Assembly: GCF_963676685.1 (NCBI RefSeq) | Contig: NC_092344.1 | Location: forward strand, 98,548,749-98,612,748 | DNA: 64,000 nt | Source: Mytilus edulis | Taxonomy: Eukaryota; Mollusca; Bivalvia; Mytilida; Mytilidae | Reading direction: 5' to 3' | Shown: in pieces, positions 34,432 to 45,633 of the stretch | Numbering within the stretch: position 1 is the first letter of the stretch | Layout of the letters: every line of letters starts with the position of its first letter | Made by a program: the position numbers and the translations under genes | Notes under the pieces: generated by a model | Told to the model about the DNA's origin: nothing | The model's database searches: none | Seen by the model: the letters and a program-made list of their open reading frames with translations, nothing else

Positions 34432-34997
34432 TACTACTTCAATGGTGCTATGTGACCTTTTGTGCTGTAGTTCATAAATTTGGAATTTGATTTACTTTTT
34501 TCATTGATATGTATATTAAAATAATTAAAATTTGCATAACTGTAAACAAATTTATAAAATACTATATCATAACTTAAGGCTTAGTTTGCGGTCAGTATTC
34601 AGACTGTGCATTTGAGATCAATACACTAACGATAGTTATAGATCCTCGCATCCTCGTCCTTCGGTCCCTTGTTAGTAGTTTTCTCATCATTGTGCATCTC
34701 CTTATCTTTATATTGATTGCAGGGTTTGTTACTCGTGTTGTGTCGATTTAGTAGAATGCGGCCTTGTGCTTGAATTGGTTGTTTGCTAGTGTAAGAGTTG
34801 TCTTCTTTTGTTTGATAATAATATTGTTCGGTTTCTTAATATTTATTACCATGCATTATCTTTCTTCTTTCTTTAAAAATTCATATATATTGTGTGTGTA
34901 TCTTATATAAAAATAAGGTGGTATGATGGCTAATGAGACAACTATCCACCAAAGTTCAAATGAGTTGGATATGTTTGTTAAATGGTTTCTATGTGTT
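34432..34997. other. Downstream of the membrane protein gene; repeat tail
   Basis: Possible ATTAAA polyadenylation signals follow the stop. At 34915-34970 lies the common tail AAGGTGGTATGATGGCTAAT, GAGACAACTATCCACC. Confidence 0.5.
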
Positions 34998-36000
34998 TGG
35001 TCAGTTTAATAGTTATCAAAGGTACCAGGATTATAATTTAGTACGCCAGACGCGCGTTTCGTCTACATAAGACTCATCAGTGACGCTCATATCAAAATAT
35101 TTATAAAGCCAAACAAGTTCAAAGTTGAAGAGCATTGAGGATCCAAAATTCCAAAAAGTTGTGCCAAATACGGCTAAGGTAATCTATGCCTGGGATAAGA
35201 AAATCCTTAGTTTTTCGTAAAATTCAATGTTATGTAAACAGGAAATTTATAAAAATGACCACATTATTGATATTCATGTCAACACCGAAATGTTGACTAA
35301 TGGGCTGGTGATACCCTCGGGGACGAAACGTCAACCAGCAGTGGCATCGACCCATTGGTCACTTATGAGTCTTGTGTAGACGAAACGCGCGTCTGGCGTA
35401 AATACAAAATTTAATCCTGGTATCTGTGTTGAGTTTATTTACAGTTTTTATTAGAGTTCGTCGACTGCATAACGTACATATTTTCTACTTTTTCTGTACT
35501 TATGATTCAATTGAACAATAGAAATTAACCATCTAATTATCCACAAATATTCCGTGCATTCCCAGGAAGTGACATTTCTTCGTAAATACAACATTTCAAT
35601 CCTGGTATCTATGATGAGTTTATTTACAACCACTGGGTCGATGCCACTGCTGGTGGAGTTTTAATTCCCCGAGGTTATCACAAGCCCAGTAGTCAGCACT
35701 TCTATGCTGACATGAATTATCATTGATATGGTCATATTTATAAATTAACTGTTTACAAAACTTTTGAATTTTTGAAATAATAAGGCTTTTCTACCCCAGG
35801 AGTAAATTACCTTAGTTGTATTTGGTAAAACTTTTAGGAATTTTGGTCCTCAATGCTCTTCAACTTCGCACTTTATTTTGCCTTTTTAACTTTTTGGATT
35901 CGAGCATCACTGATTAGTCTTTTGTAGACGAAAAACACGTCTGGCGAAAATACAAAATTTAATCCTGGTATCTATGATGAGTATATAAACACTAAGACTC
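34998..36000. repeat. Inverted pair of the GACGCGCG repeat module
   Basis: The plus-strand copy 35008-35350 has TACCAGGATTATAATTTAGT, ACGCCAGACGCGCGTTTCGT, AGAGCATTGAGGATCCAAAA, ACGGCTAAGGTAATCTATGC and CAGCAGTGGCATCGACCCA. The minus-strand copy 35590-35990 has the same landmarks reversed (GGGTCGATGCCACTGCTGG, TTAGTTGTATTTGG, GTCCTCAATGCTCTTCAACTT, ACGTCTGGCGAAAATACAAA). A short reversed end piece (GAAACGCGCGTCTGGCGTAA, 35381) lies between. No coding frame; module boundaries remain open. Confidence 0.8.
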
Positions 36001-38169
36001 TCATCTGAAAACTTTAATTAACAGACATACTAGATTTATCCGAACCGGCTGTAAATGTTAGTGTGATATTTGTCTTACTTTAATAATGTAGGCGATGATT
36101 TATATCCTAGTTCTCAAGGTCTAAGATCTTACTAATGAAATAAGCTGTTGAACTTTGAGTCTAGGCACGTAAGCAAATGATAATTCAATATTAACAAAGA
36201 CAAAAAGTGAAACCTATATAAAATGTCAAGGACTGAAGGGATGATATCATGCTACCAACTCGAACAATTTTAATGACATTCTGATATTTGAATAAAGTTT
36301 AAACTTTTTTTTCATTTTTAGTTGTGAGGCCAGGCTTCAGTAAATATCTACAACTTTTACTTTAAAAATGTTGAGCTTTCAGCTTTATTAAAACCGTCCT
36401 ACATACAGTGGAATGTTTTGTTACCTTCGTCTAGTAAAACACCACTTGCACCCATGAACATGATTCGCTCTAGAAGTCTGAACCAAGGGGTAATAATTAC
36501 AGAAGATATACTGTCAATGTGATAAGAGTGGAATTTTCACGCCCCTACAAACATTCCCAGCGATTTGCATATACAATTGTTTGTAAACATCATACAAGAG
36601 GAGCGTATGCAAATCTCATACAAACGAAAACGGATGTAAACTCCCTAGCCGTAGCAAAAGACTATGGTTTTCAAGCTAAAATGTAGAAATCTGAAGAAAA
36701 AAACCCGAACTTATATAAAAACGTATATTCCGAAGACCGAAAAGCAAATTAAGCTAAAAATACAAATAAAAATCGTTTGTTTTACCAAAAGATATACGCT
36801 GCCGAAATTAAATTTCTCTTGACAAGCTTGGAAAAATAGCTCTTTTGTAAAACGTGTTTGCGCATACCGTTCTTTTGAATACTTTCTTGTATAGACAAAA
36901 CCCAATATGAGCATGAATAACATAACTGCTAAAATGCTATGGAGGGAAAACATGTACTAGATGAAATAACAGAATGAAAGAAATGAATAGATTGTGATGT
37001 ATTAACATGAAGATTGTAAAAGAGATTTTCTTACAATAAGATACGTTAACAGTCGCATTGGTCTTTTTAACTTATCAAGTATAGTTAATGACTGTATGGT
37101 TCAAAACTTTATATCTTCGTATTTTCATAACATAGAGCTACCGTTTATTTCGTATATATATGAAGAATTAAAACAGTAACATTTTAACGTTTATTTAAAC
37201 GTCAGTTACATCAGACGTCAGTGACAGTATAGAAAAAATTCTCCATTCAATTCAAGATTAAACTGTTTATATTTAGATATGAGTCTTATGGTCATAGTAT
37301 AACAGGTGACATACACATTGTACTAGACCGCGAGTTGCTTAACTTTGTGAAAAGGGACCAAAGTATGGTCTTCCATCGAAACTAAACTAAATTGGAAAGA
37401 GAGTTGTCAAGTCATTTAAGATACTTATTCATCCCATGTAACCTCCGATACGATTAACTGGCTCACGAAAGCACAACAGAAAGAAACATAAACCCATAAT
37501 TTTTTTCTCAAAAAAGCTTATCGACTGGTACAATAAAATAATTGTTTTTTTTTTGTTTTTTTGTTTTTTTTATTTCACAGTTTAACTTCATTTACATAAC
37601 TCTAAACACAGTGAGTTAACTCAGTAAACTGACAAAAAAATAATGAAATTTTCGACATGTTACAAATATGTGTTCTCTCTGTTGTCCTCAACAAACAATA
37701 TTAAACTATTAAACCAAATCAAAAAGTCAATATCATTATCTTTTTGTTATAATTATTTGCTGACTGGTTCCTAGCGCCGCAGTTGCTTCGACTTATTGTT
37801 TAAATTTCACTAGTTTGAGTTCTTATGAACACCATTTTTTTTTTAACGAGAATGACTTTGGCAAATTAAATGGATTTAATTATATTGTGAGAAAGTCAGC
37901 GTTTTTCTGTCTAAAGCGTTTAAAAGGTATATGTGTGTATGTTAACAATTTATTTGAGAACAACCGTGTTAGGTTTTTTTTGTTGAGTTTGCAAAATTTA
38001 TTGTGTAAAAGCGACACATAGCAATCATACATTCCGTCGTCAGCGTCGAGTGGGGTAAATGTTTGGACATCAGTAATTTTGTCAGACCTACATGTAGTTA
38101 TATGAAATTTTGACAGAAGTTTGTTTATGATCAAAAGGCAAATACACAAAAACACCGAAATCCGAGGAA
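36001..38169. other. No gene recognised
   Basis: AT-rich. A frame of 80 codons on the minus strand at 36711-36953 begins with a hydrophobic stretch (MFSLHSILAVMLFMLILGFV) but has no family resemblance or partner exon. Long T runs at 37544-37571. Confidence 0.4.
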
Positions 38170-38395
38170 AATTCAATACGGAAGGTCCCTAATTAAATGG
38201 CAAAATCAAAATCTAAAACACAACAAACGAATGGATGATAACTATCATATTCCTTAATTGGTACATTTATTTTCTTATGTAGAAAATGGTAGATTAAACC
38301 TGGTTCTATAACTAGCTAACACTCTCGCTTGTATGATAGTCACATCAGATTCCATTATACTGACAACGATGTGTGAACAAGAGCAAAATTTGAAA
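38170..38395 (-). repeat. Penelope-type 3' tail fragment, inverted
   Basis: Reverse complement of the tail seen at 15.9 and 41.8 kb: landmarks AACAAACGAATGGATGATAA, GTAGAAAATGGTAGATTAAA, CCTGGTTCTATAACTAGCTA and ACATCAGATTCCATTATACT. Confidence 0.75.
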
Positions 38396-38859
38396 TTATT
38401 TGTTTTCGTATTTTACTTATAAATGTGTCTTTTTAACATTCAAGAAATTGATACGGTCTGGGTTAAAGTTTGTTACACATCAAAAACATTGTCAAACAGT
38501 TATAGAATTTTCTGAGAAACTTTTTATTTTTTTAGCACACTTTTGGAAATATATTTTTATTTTCAGTAATTTTTTTTTGGACAAATGGACACTTTTTACA
38601 GTTAACATTTAACGATAGTCTTAGATTACAATTTTTTGGAAATGATAAGTTTGTGAACCTTCATGGACTGTGATGAAATTTGGACAGAAACTCATCTTCA
38701 GAACCAAGAAACAACATCTAAAGAGTAACTTTTAATCCTTTTGAACATTCCGTATTTTACTGATAAATGGACTCACTTTTTAGGTCAACATTACACTATT
38801 ACACTGACAGCAGCAGTTGTATAGCTTGAAATAAAATATACAATCGATAGAGTAAACTC
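38396..38859. other. No gene recognised
   Basis: AT-rich; no supported frame. Confidence 0.5.
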
Positions 38860-38975
38860 ATTTATTGTTGTTCTCTTATACGAGAGGTGGATGTGTTTTC
38901 CTCGGTTTTCGTTTGAAACCCTCTCAATCGATTTATGACTTTTGAACAGCGGCATTCTACTGTTGCCTTAACATA
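38860..38975 (+). repeat. Repeat tail with ATCGATTTATGA and GAACAGCGGCAT
   Basis: TTGTTGTTCTCTTATACGAG, TCGATTTATGACTTTTGAAC and GGCATTCTACTGTTGCC match 14867-14973 in order. Confidence 0.75.
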
Positions 38976-40229
38976 CATATCAATACAGCTAGATAGGGAG
39001 CACGTGCAATTGTTTTGTTTTGTTTTGTAGTTTTTTTTTTAGGTGTGCATGTTTGATTTCATTTTATAAGTTTTAAAATATGTTAACCGGCATTTTTACC
39101 TGTATAAGCATGTTTTTTGTGGTTCGAATCATCACCTAAATTGCTCAACCTTGTTCCATTTTGAATGTTAACATTCTTTTCCTTTTGAGAGCTGAATATA
39201 CCTAGTACCTGCATAACCCCTCTAACTTCGGAGTTCAAATTAAGGTCACGTGAAAATAATTAACTTGAACGTAATTACTTGGAAAACAGTAATGTTTCTG
39301 TGCTTAATTTGGTCTATTTGTATTTGGACAAACTGACTGTTTATAACGAACTGTTAAATCAAAGTTAATACCTGAAACAAAAAGAATAGTATTTTGATTT
39401 TCTTTATATACCTTTAGTTAAACATGTTTGGTGGCACAAAACCCTCCCATACCCTGCGAGATTAGTGTATCGTTACAACAAACTATGTTAATTTTTAATA
39501 ACAACCTTTTTACTTTGCTTTCGTCCAACAGTTAACACTGTAGATTGGAGAGCTACGGTATTTTTTTATTTCTTTCCACGTCACCATGGAGATTTAAAAA
39601 ATACATGATTTCACATTAAAAGTAACACATATCATCTTATTTTTTCTTTGCGGTAAAATATACCAAATGAGCTTACTTATATATCACTTAAATGGAAACC
39701 AATGTGTTTAGCTTCACATGTTTATCTGTACTGTTAAAATTTCCAACTTAAACGTTATTTAAATAGAAATAAACATATTAGCTGCAAGTGCGTCATATGG
39801 TAGTTTTCTGGGGTTACCAATCTTCGGTAATGAGTATCTGGTGCCATTAAATCACAAATGAAGGAAAAGGCACAATGTTTGAGATTTGGTCTGGTTAAAC
39901 AAACAATTGTGGTGAATAAACTCCTTGCAAGCACAACAATGGTAAACAATCCTGATATGATCGATTCATGGTTTCTTTCACATAGTAAATTTACCTGGCT
40001 CTATATATCTTTAGAATGTAAAGTAATGTCGATGATTTGATTTGTTTTTTATTTGCCAAAAAACAGGATATCGTCTAAATAGACATTATAACTTATGTGT
40101 ATTTAGAAACATAAAATTTACCAAATAATGATCGTCAAAAATGAAATGTTTCTTTGTGTAATTTTCAAATCTGCTTATTCCCTAAATGTTTGGCAAATAA
40201 ACCATCCTTTTTATGTATTTAAGTATTTA
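38976..40229. other. No gene recognised
   Basis: AT-rich; no supported frame. Confidence 0.5.
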
Positions 40230-40490
40230 AGTAAGAAAGCCGCGCTGTTTACAAAATTTAGAATTTTTGAAAACCTAAGACTTTTCTACCTCAGGCATAG
40301 ATTACCTTAGCTGTATTTGGCAAAACTTTTAGGAATTTTGGTCCTTAATGCCCTTGAACTTCGTACCTTATTTGACCTTTTCAACTTTTTGGGGTTCGAG
40401 TGTCACTAATGAGTCTTTTGTAGACGATACGCGCGTCTGGCGTATATACAAAATTTAGTCCTGGTATCTATGATGAGTTTATTGACAACT
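40230..40490 (-). repeat. Copy of the GACGCGCG repeat module, inverted
   Basis: TTTCTACCTCAGGCATAGAT, ACCTTAGCTGTATTTGGCAA, TTTTGGTCCTTAATGCCC, GATACGCGCGTCTGGCGTAT and CCTGGTATCTATGATGAG match the minus-strand copy at 35.6-36.0 kb. Confidence 0.85.
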
Positions 40491-41799
40491 ATCAATTTTA
40501 CATTGTTATTTGTTTTCAATTAGCAATGGAAGATTATATACTATATAATAGTTAGTTTATGACAGACAAGTTTATGCAGTACTCATCTAAAGTAAAATAA
40601 TTGAATATTAGTGAAATTTACGAGTTTTTTATTCATAATATTTCACGTCAGGGTATCAAATTTGTACCTTTTTTCACCTTCGTTTATTTAAGAAACAAAC
40701 AATATATCTGTATTTATTACGTAGGAATATCTTAACAATTCCACAAATCTAGTTTTGAATCCATACTAATTCATAGAAAAATGTGTTTGAACCAACCTCC
40801 AAGTGATCAAAGTTTTTGTTTATTGAAAATTGAGCGAAATTGAACATACTATGCGTAACTACACGCGCTGTTTGCAAAATAAGGATAACTAACGTTTCGT
40901 TTTATTTCTCAGCATTTTTGAAACAACTTGACAGTAGTCCATCCATGTTAGTTATGTATTTCAGTAACAAATTTTAATTTCTAATTTTTAAAGATTGACT
41001 TTTTGTAGTCTTCGCATGCATGCAACATTTCCGTAAATTTTACTTTTTTCACTCGAAATTTCTTCTGTTGATATGTAGTGTGTAAAATAAACCAGAATCA
41101 TACACTAACTCAACGTTTCAATGTACAGATGATATCCTCTCATTGAAAAATTCAAGTTACAATGTCGATTGTCTCTATCCAATTTAACCTAAAATAAAAG
41201 ATACCATGGATAGAGTAAACTCTGGTTCAATTCTTGTCCTACATTTAAAAATAGATGATTTCGATTTTCTCATCGCGAATTTTCTATTTCGAAGAAGCAA
41301 CATTTTAATCTCCAAACTGATTTGACATGCCAGGGTTTGTGTTGCATATCGTGGTTTCCTTGATAGAGGGTTACTGCTAAAAATAAAGTTACATTAAACG
41401 CAGTATTTGTCATTATAAATAAAGTCATATTCCCAATTTTATATCAATACTTTGGGCATGGGTTATTGAAAGCATTCCTTGGTACAGTAATGTTTATTTT
41501 CGTTCTTTGGAACCCGTTTTTTTGTCATTTTCAAAAGTGTACATCAGACACTATCTCTTATTTATAAAGAGTTTCATAAAATTTTAAAAAGTTTTTGATG
41601 TTCAATTAGTTTAAACATATTTTATTTGTTAAAGTACAAATTGGATAAGACACAAGTCAAACAGACTTATGAAGTCTTCTCCATTTAACATTTATAGTAA
41701 TATAATACAATGATGTTCAATCCATTTTAATATAAGTAAAATACGGTAAAACGAAAACAAATAATTTCAAATTTTGCTTGTCATACTGAGAGATTTAGC
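40491..41799. other. No gene recognised
   Basis: AT-rich; no supported frame or recognised repeat. Confidence 0.5.
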
Positions 41800-41985
41800 T
41801 AACTGTAGAATCATCATTTTCTACATAAGAAAAATCTTGTTACCAAGTGAGGCATATGACAGTTGTTATCCATTCGTTTGATGTGTTTGAGCTCTTGATT
41901 TTGCTATTTGGAAAGTGACTTTCCGTTTTGAATTTTCATCAGAGTTCGTTTTTTTTTTTTGTGAATTTACTTTTTGGTCACAAAC
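41800..41985 (+). repeat. Penelope-type 3' tail fragment
   Basis: CATTTTCTACATAAGAAAAA, CATATGACAGTTGTTATCC, ATTCGTTTGATGTGTTTGAG and GACTTTCCGTTTTGAATTTT; same tail as 23.3 kb. Confidence 0.8.
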
Positions 41986-43189
41986 AAAATTCTGTCCAAA
42001 TATCATCTAACTCCGTGTAGGTTTTACAAAGTTATTGATGTAAAAAAAAACTTTATCACACCTGACGCTGACGACAGATTAATGTAGGAGGCTTTATGTC
42101 GCTTTCGAGAAATAAATTTTCCGAGATCGACTAAGGAAACACTGTTGCTCTCAAATAACATACATTGTAAACATATACACTGATAATTTTTGAAATGCTT
42201 TAGAACAAAACATGTCTTTGAAACGCTGACTTTCTCACTACCAATGAATGAATGTTTTATAAATGTTAAGAGTTTTATTTAAATGTTTTGTGAAATCAAT
42301 GTTTAGGTGAGGGTGAAGATTAGTGTCAAAAAGAAAAGAATGTCAACACTGTATGTGTTTGCATCTGTCCTAAGTCAGGGACCTGATGTTCAGGGGTTGT
42401 CGTTAGTTGATGTGGTTCTTAAAAAGGGACACTAGCTACGAGGTAAAAAATCTAAAGTATGATTTTTTATGTTCAATCATTAATGAAATTGAAATAATGA
42501 AATTATAATTAACTTTTAGCAGTCATTATGGTTCAATTTTGTCAAATTAAGCTAAGAAACATTGGTGATGAATTAGTCACTTGCAAGTGAATTATTCTAC
42601 CTCATTGAATCCGTATTCATGTGAATTTCCTTATTTAAATATAGATAACGCATGCATTGTACGTGTAAGGTTATTTAAAAGAAAAGAATGTCAACATTGA
42701 AAGTGAAACAAAGGTAAGTCATGTGATTGACTGATTCGATCCACATTCGTATACAGGTAAAAACGAAGATTAACATATATTTTTACTCTATGATATCAAA
42801 TTAAACAGACCTAGAAAAAAACAATTGCACAAGTTTCGCTTTTTTTTTCTTTTTTTTTATGTTTATTTATCGCTTAATTGACCATCGTCAGTATTCGAAG
42901 GTCAACTTGATAATTAATGAGATGCGCGTGAAGACTAGAATACACACAAAACGAACCTACATGTTATGGAGCTCATGTCCTGTAAATGGTTGATTTTAGA
43001 CTTTTTTATAATATGGATAAATATTTTAAATGGTTATAAACCAATTATGAGAATATGAGTCAAATTGGTTCTCATATTAAAAAATCCAGAAACATTTGTA
43101 AACTACATTTACAAACGAAAACCACTGAACATTGATATTATGTTGATAGTCCTAAGTATAAAGCTTTACTTCGACTATAACATTAACAA
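41986..43189. other. No gene recognised
   Basis: AAAAGAAAAGAATGTCAACA occurs twice (about 42331 and 42677) in otherwise unrelated AT-rich sequence. No supported frame. Confidence 0.5.
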
Positions 43190-43393
43190 AACATAATCCA
43201 AAAAAATGAGGTCAAGGTTATATAAACCAAACGAAAATACATGTACACCCGTGTACACCTTACACTAAATATAGTTGACCTATTGTTTATAGTTTCCAAG
43301 AAAGCCTTAACTAAGAAAACTAAACATTGACCAGTGAACCATGAAAATGAGGTCAAGGTCACATGAACCGTTCCAAGCAGACATGTAATATTA
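43190..43393 (+). repeat. Satellite units (same family as 1-790)
   Basis: ATGAGGTCAAGGTTATATAA at 43205 and CCATGAAAATGAGGTCAAGG at 43338, about 135 bp apart, with the shared block ACACTAAATATAGTTGACC. Confidence 0.8.
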
Positions 43394-43531
43394 GTTACAC
43401 AGTGTGCAATTGTCCTAATACGAGAATTTATCGGGTCAATTAAATTCATATCGGGTGAGTTGAAGCCAAACCCGATATGAATTTTATTGACCCGATCAAT
43501 TCCGTATTAGGACAATTGAACACTGTGTAAC
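43394..43531. repeat. Long near-perfect hairpin, about 60-bp arms
   Basis: The left arm starts GTTACACAGTGTGCAATTGT and ends CATATCGGGT; the right arm is its reverse complement, ending CACTGTGTAAC, with a few mismatches. The loop is about 14 bp (GAGTTGAAGCCAAA). It sits exactly at the end of the satellite units. Could be a foldback or MITE element. Confidence 0.85.
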
Positions 43532-43970
43532 GAATCAATTTATCCTGATTTTGTTATATTTAAGAAATAATTCGTGGGGGCTTGAATATATCATGATTTT
43601 GCCGTTCTATGACGTCGGGTAGCTCATTCATACAAAAGCATATGACGTGGGAGTACGATCGGAACAGCCCAAACGACATATTCATATTTTACCACTGGTG
43701 TGTACTCAAAGCGTTTGAAGGACGTCATATGTTAGAATACATATCATTAAATCCAAATTCAATTTAAGTATCAACCAAATTTATTTTAGATATTTAATCT
43801 AAAACTGAAAAATTAAAAATATAAAGCAACTGATTTTTTATTATTAGGTCAAAGGAATAAGGGAGATAATTCCAATTGAGGTAATAAGATAATTATAATT
43901 GACGTAATATAAAAATGTACTGAAATTTATAAGACAATACCAGCCAATAAAATTGCGAGAAATTACTCTA
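43532..43970. other. No gene recognised
   Basis: No coding frame; contains GACGTC/GACGTGGG motifs of no assigned meaning. Confidence 0.5.
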
Positions 43971-44646
43971 AAAGGGGGACGAAAGATACCAAAGGGACAG
44001 TCAAACTCATAAATCTAAAACAAACTGACAACGCCATGGCTAAAAAATGAAAAGAACAAACAAACAACAGCACACACGACACAACATAGAAAACTAAAGA
44101 ATAAACAACACGAACCCCACCAAAAAACTAGGGGTGATCTCGGGTGCTCCGGAAGGGTAAGCAGATCCTGCTCCACATGTGGCACCCGTCCTGTTGCTTA
44201 TGTGGTTACAAATCCGGTAAATAGTCTTAATTCGGTAGGTCACATTTGTGAAAGTGAAGGGGACTGCAGTTACGATGCAAGGAACATATCCGATATCATC
44301 TGTGAAACGGTTATTCCATATCGGTCAACCAACTCGTGATAGCGTCCGTAAAATTTACGAAGGGATGATTTCAACTTCACCATTTGGAACTCTTGGTTTA
44401 ATAGCTTCCTTGTGAGCAGCAACCCTCTATCAAGAAAATCATGATAGGAAATGCAAGCACGACAGTGGCGGATCCAGAACTTTTCCTAAGGGGGGGGGGG
44501 GGGGCCCGCTAACTGACCTAAGAGGGGGCCCGTTCCAGTCATGCTTCAATGATGACCTATATAATCAACCAAATTTTTCCCACAAAAGGGGGGGCCCGGG
44601 CCCCCCAGGGCCCCCCCCCCTGGATCCGCCTATGCACGGGAATATC
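43971..44646 (-). mobile_element. Penelope-like element F, 5'-truncated, with tail module and MITE insertion
   Basis: From the 3' end: the tail module (43973-44190, GGGGGACGAAAGATACCAAA ... CTCCACATGTGGCACCC), then the RT C-terminal coding end in minus orientation (stop region near 44270, LRKFYGR and LLTRKLLNQEFQ lines). It is cut at 44461 by a MITE and resumes at 44637-44646. Close relative of element A (4.9 kb). Confidence 0.85.
44462..44634. mobile_element. hAT-like MITE copy 2 with G- and C-homopolymers
   Basis: Begins ACAGTGGCGGATCCAG and ends CTGGATCCGCCTAT. GCACG is repeated on both sides (AAGCACG before, GCACGGG after), and uninterrupted element A reads GCAAGCACGGGAATATC. Interior has a G run near 44492-44503 and C runs near 44612-44620. 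Confidence 0.8.
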
Positions 44647-45349
44647 ATGTTAATGGTTCAGTGACTACTTGAATAAAAAGTTAATATTTTTTGTAATGTT
44701 AATTTCTCACTTTTGAGTACTAGGATAACTGTATTTGGTATGTGCTAACCATGCAAGGTCCTCATACCCGTCAGACAGTTTGTCAGTGACCTCAACTTCA
44801 TTTTTCATGGATCAGTGAACAAGGTTAATTAGTTATCAAAGATACCAGGATACGAGTCGTGGTCAAGTACAAATCTCAGATACTATAAGCAATGAGGTTT
44901 AGTACATTTGGTGTATGGAATGATTGTAAGGTGTAAATGTCCAACTGACAAGTGTCATCTACCTTGACCTGGTTTTCATGGTTTAGTGGTTATAGTTAAG
45001 TTTTTGTGTTTTTCTCGTAATGTATGCAATAGGTCTACTATATGTGGTGTATGAAATGATTGTAAGGTGTACATGTCCAACTAGCAGATGTCATCTGACC
45101 TTGACCTCATTTTCATTGTTCAGTAGAGTTAAGTTTTTGAGTTTTGGTCTTTTTTTCTTATACTATCTGCAATATATATTTGGTGCATTGAAATATTTTA
45201 AGATGTCAGTCTCGTAGATTTTTTTTTACCTTGACCTCATTTTCACGGTTGATTGCTCAGTGTTAAGTTTTTAGTTTTGGTCTATTTTCCTTAAACTATA
45301 AGCAATATGTCAACTTTATTTGTATGGAAGAATAAGAAGCTTTATCCTT
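44647..45349 (-). repeat. Satellite array, inverted relative to 1-790
   Basis: Reverse complement cores CTTGACCTCATTTTCATTGT and variants near 44790, 44965, 45098 and 45228, spaced about 130-170 bp. GTATTTGGTATGTGCTAACC matches the complement of 607-640. It fills the space between the two arms of the Penelope palindrome. Confidence 0.85.
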
Positions 45350-45633
45350 TATCCTGCATACAGGGAATATATCTCCCAATTGATACGATATTCCCGTGCT
45401 TGCATTTCCTATCATGATTTTCTTGATAGAGGGTTGCTGCTCACAAGGAAGCTATTAAACCAAGAGTTCCAAATGGTGAAGTTGAAATCGACCCTTCGTA
45501 AATTTTACGGACGCTATCACGAGTTGGTTGACCGATATGGAATAACCGTTTCACAGATGATATCGGATATGTTCCTTGCATCGTAACTGCAGTCCCCTTC
45601 ACTTTCACAAATGTGACCTACCGAATTAAGACT
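45350..45633 (+). mobile_element. Penelope-like element G, right arm of a palindrome
   Basis: Frame 45320-45586 reads YISQLIRYSRACISYHDFLD, RGLLLTRKLLNQEFQMVKLK and YGITVSQMISDMF to a stop, the RT C-terminus in the opposite orientation to element F. Bases 45387-45633 match 44223-44461 plus 44637-44646 with 2 differences. Confidence 0.9.

Noticed and set aside
36711..36953. 80-codon minus-strand frame with a hydrophobic N-terminus
   Set aside because: Hydrophobic runs are expected in T-rich sequence; no partner exon or homology visible.
44462..44634. Treating the MITE-split arm as two separate Penelope insertions
   Set aside because: Removing the MITE restores an uninterrupted GCACGGGAATATC, as in element A, so it is one insertion.
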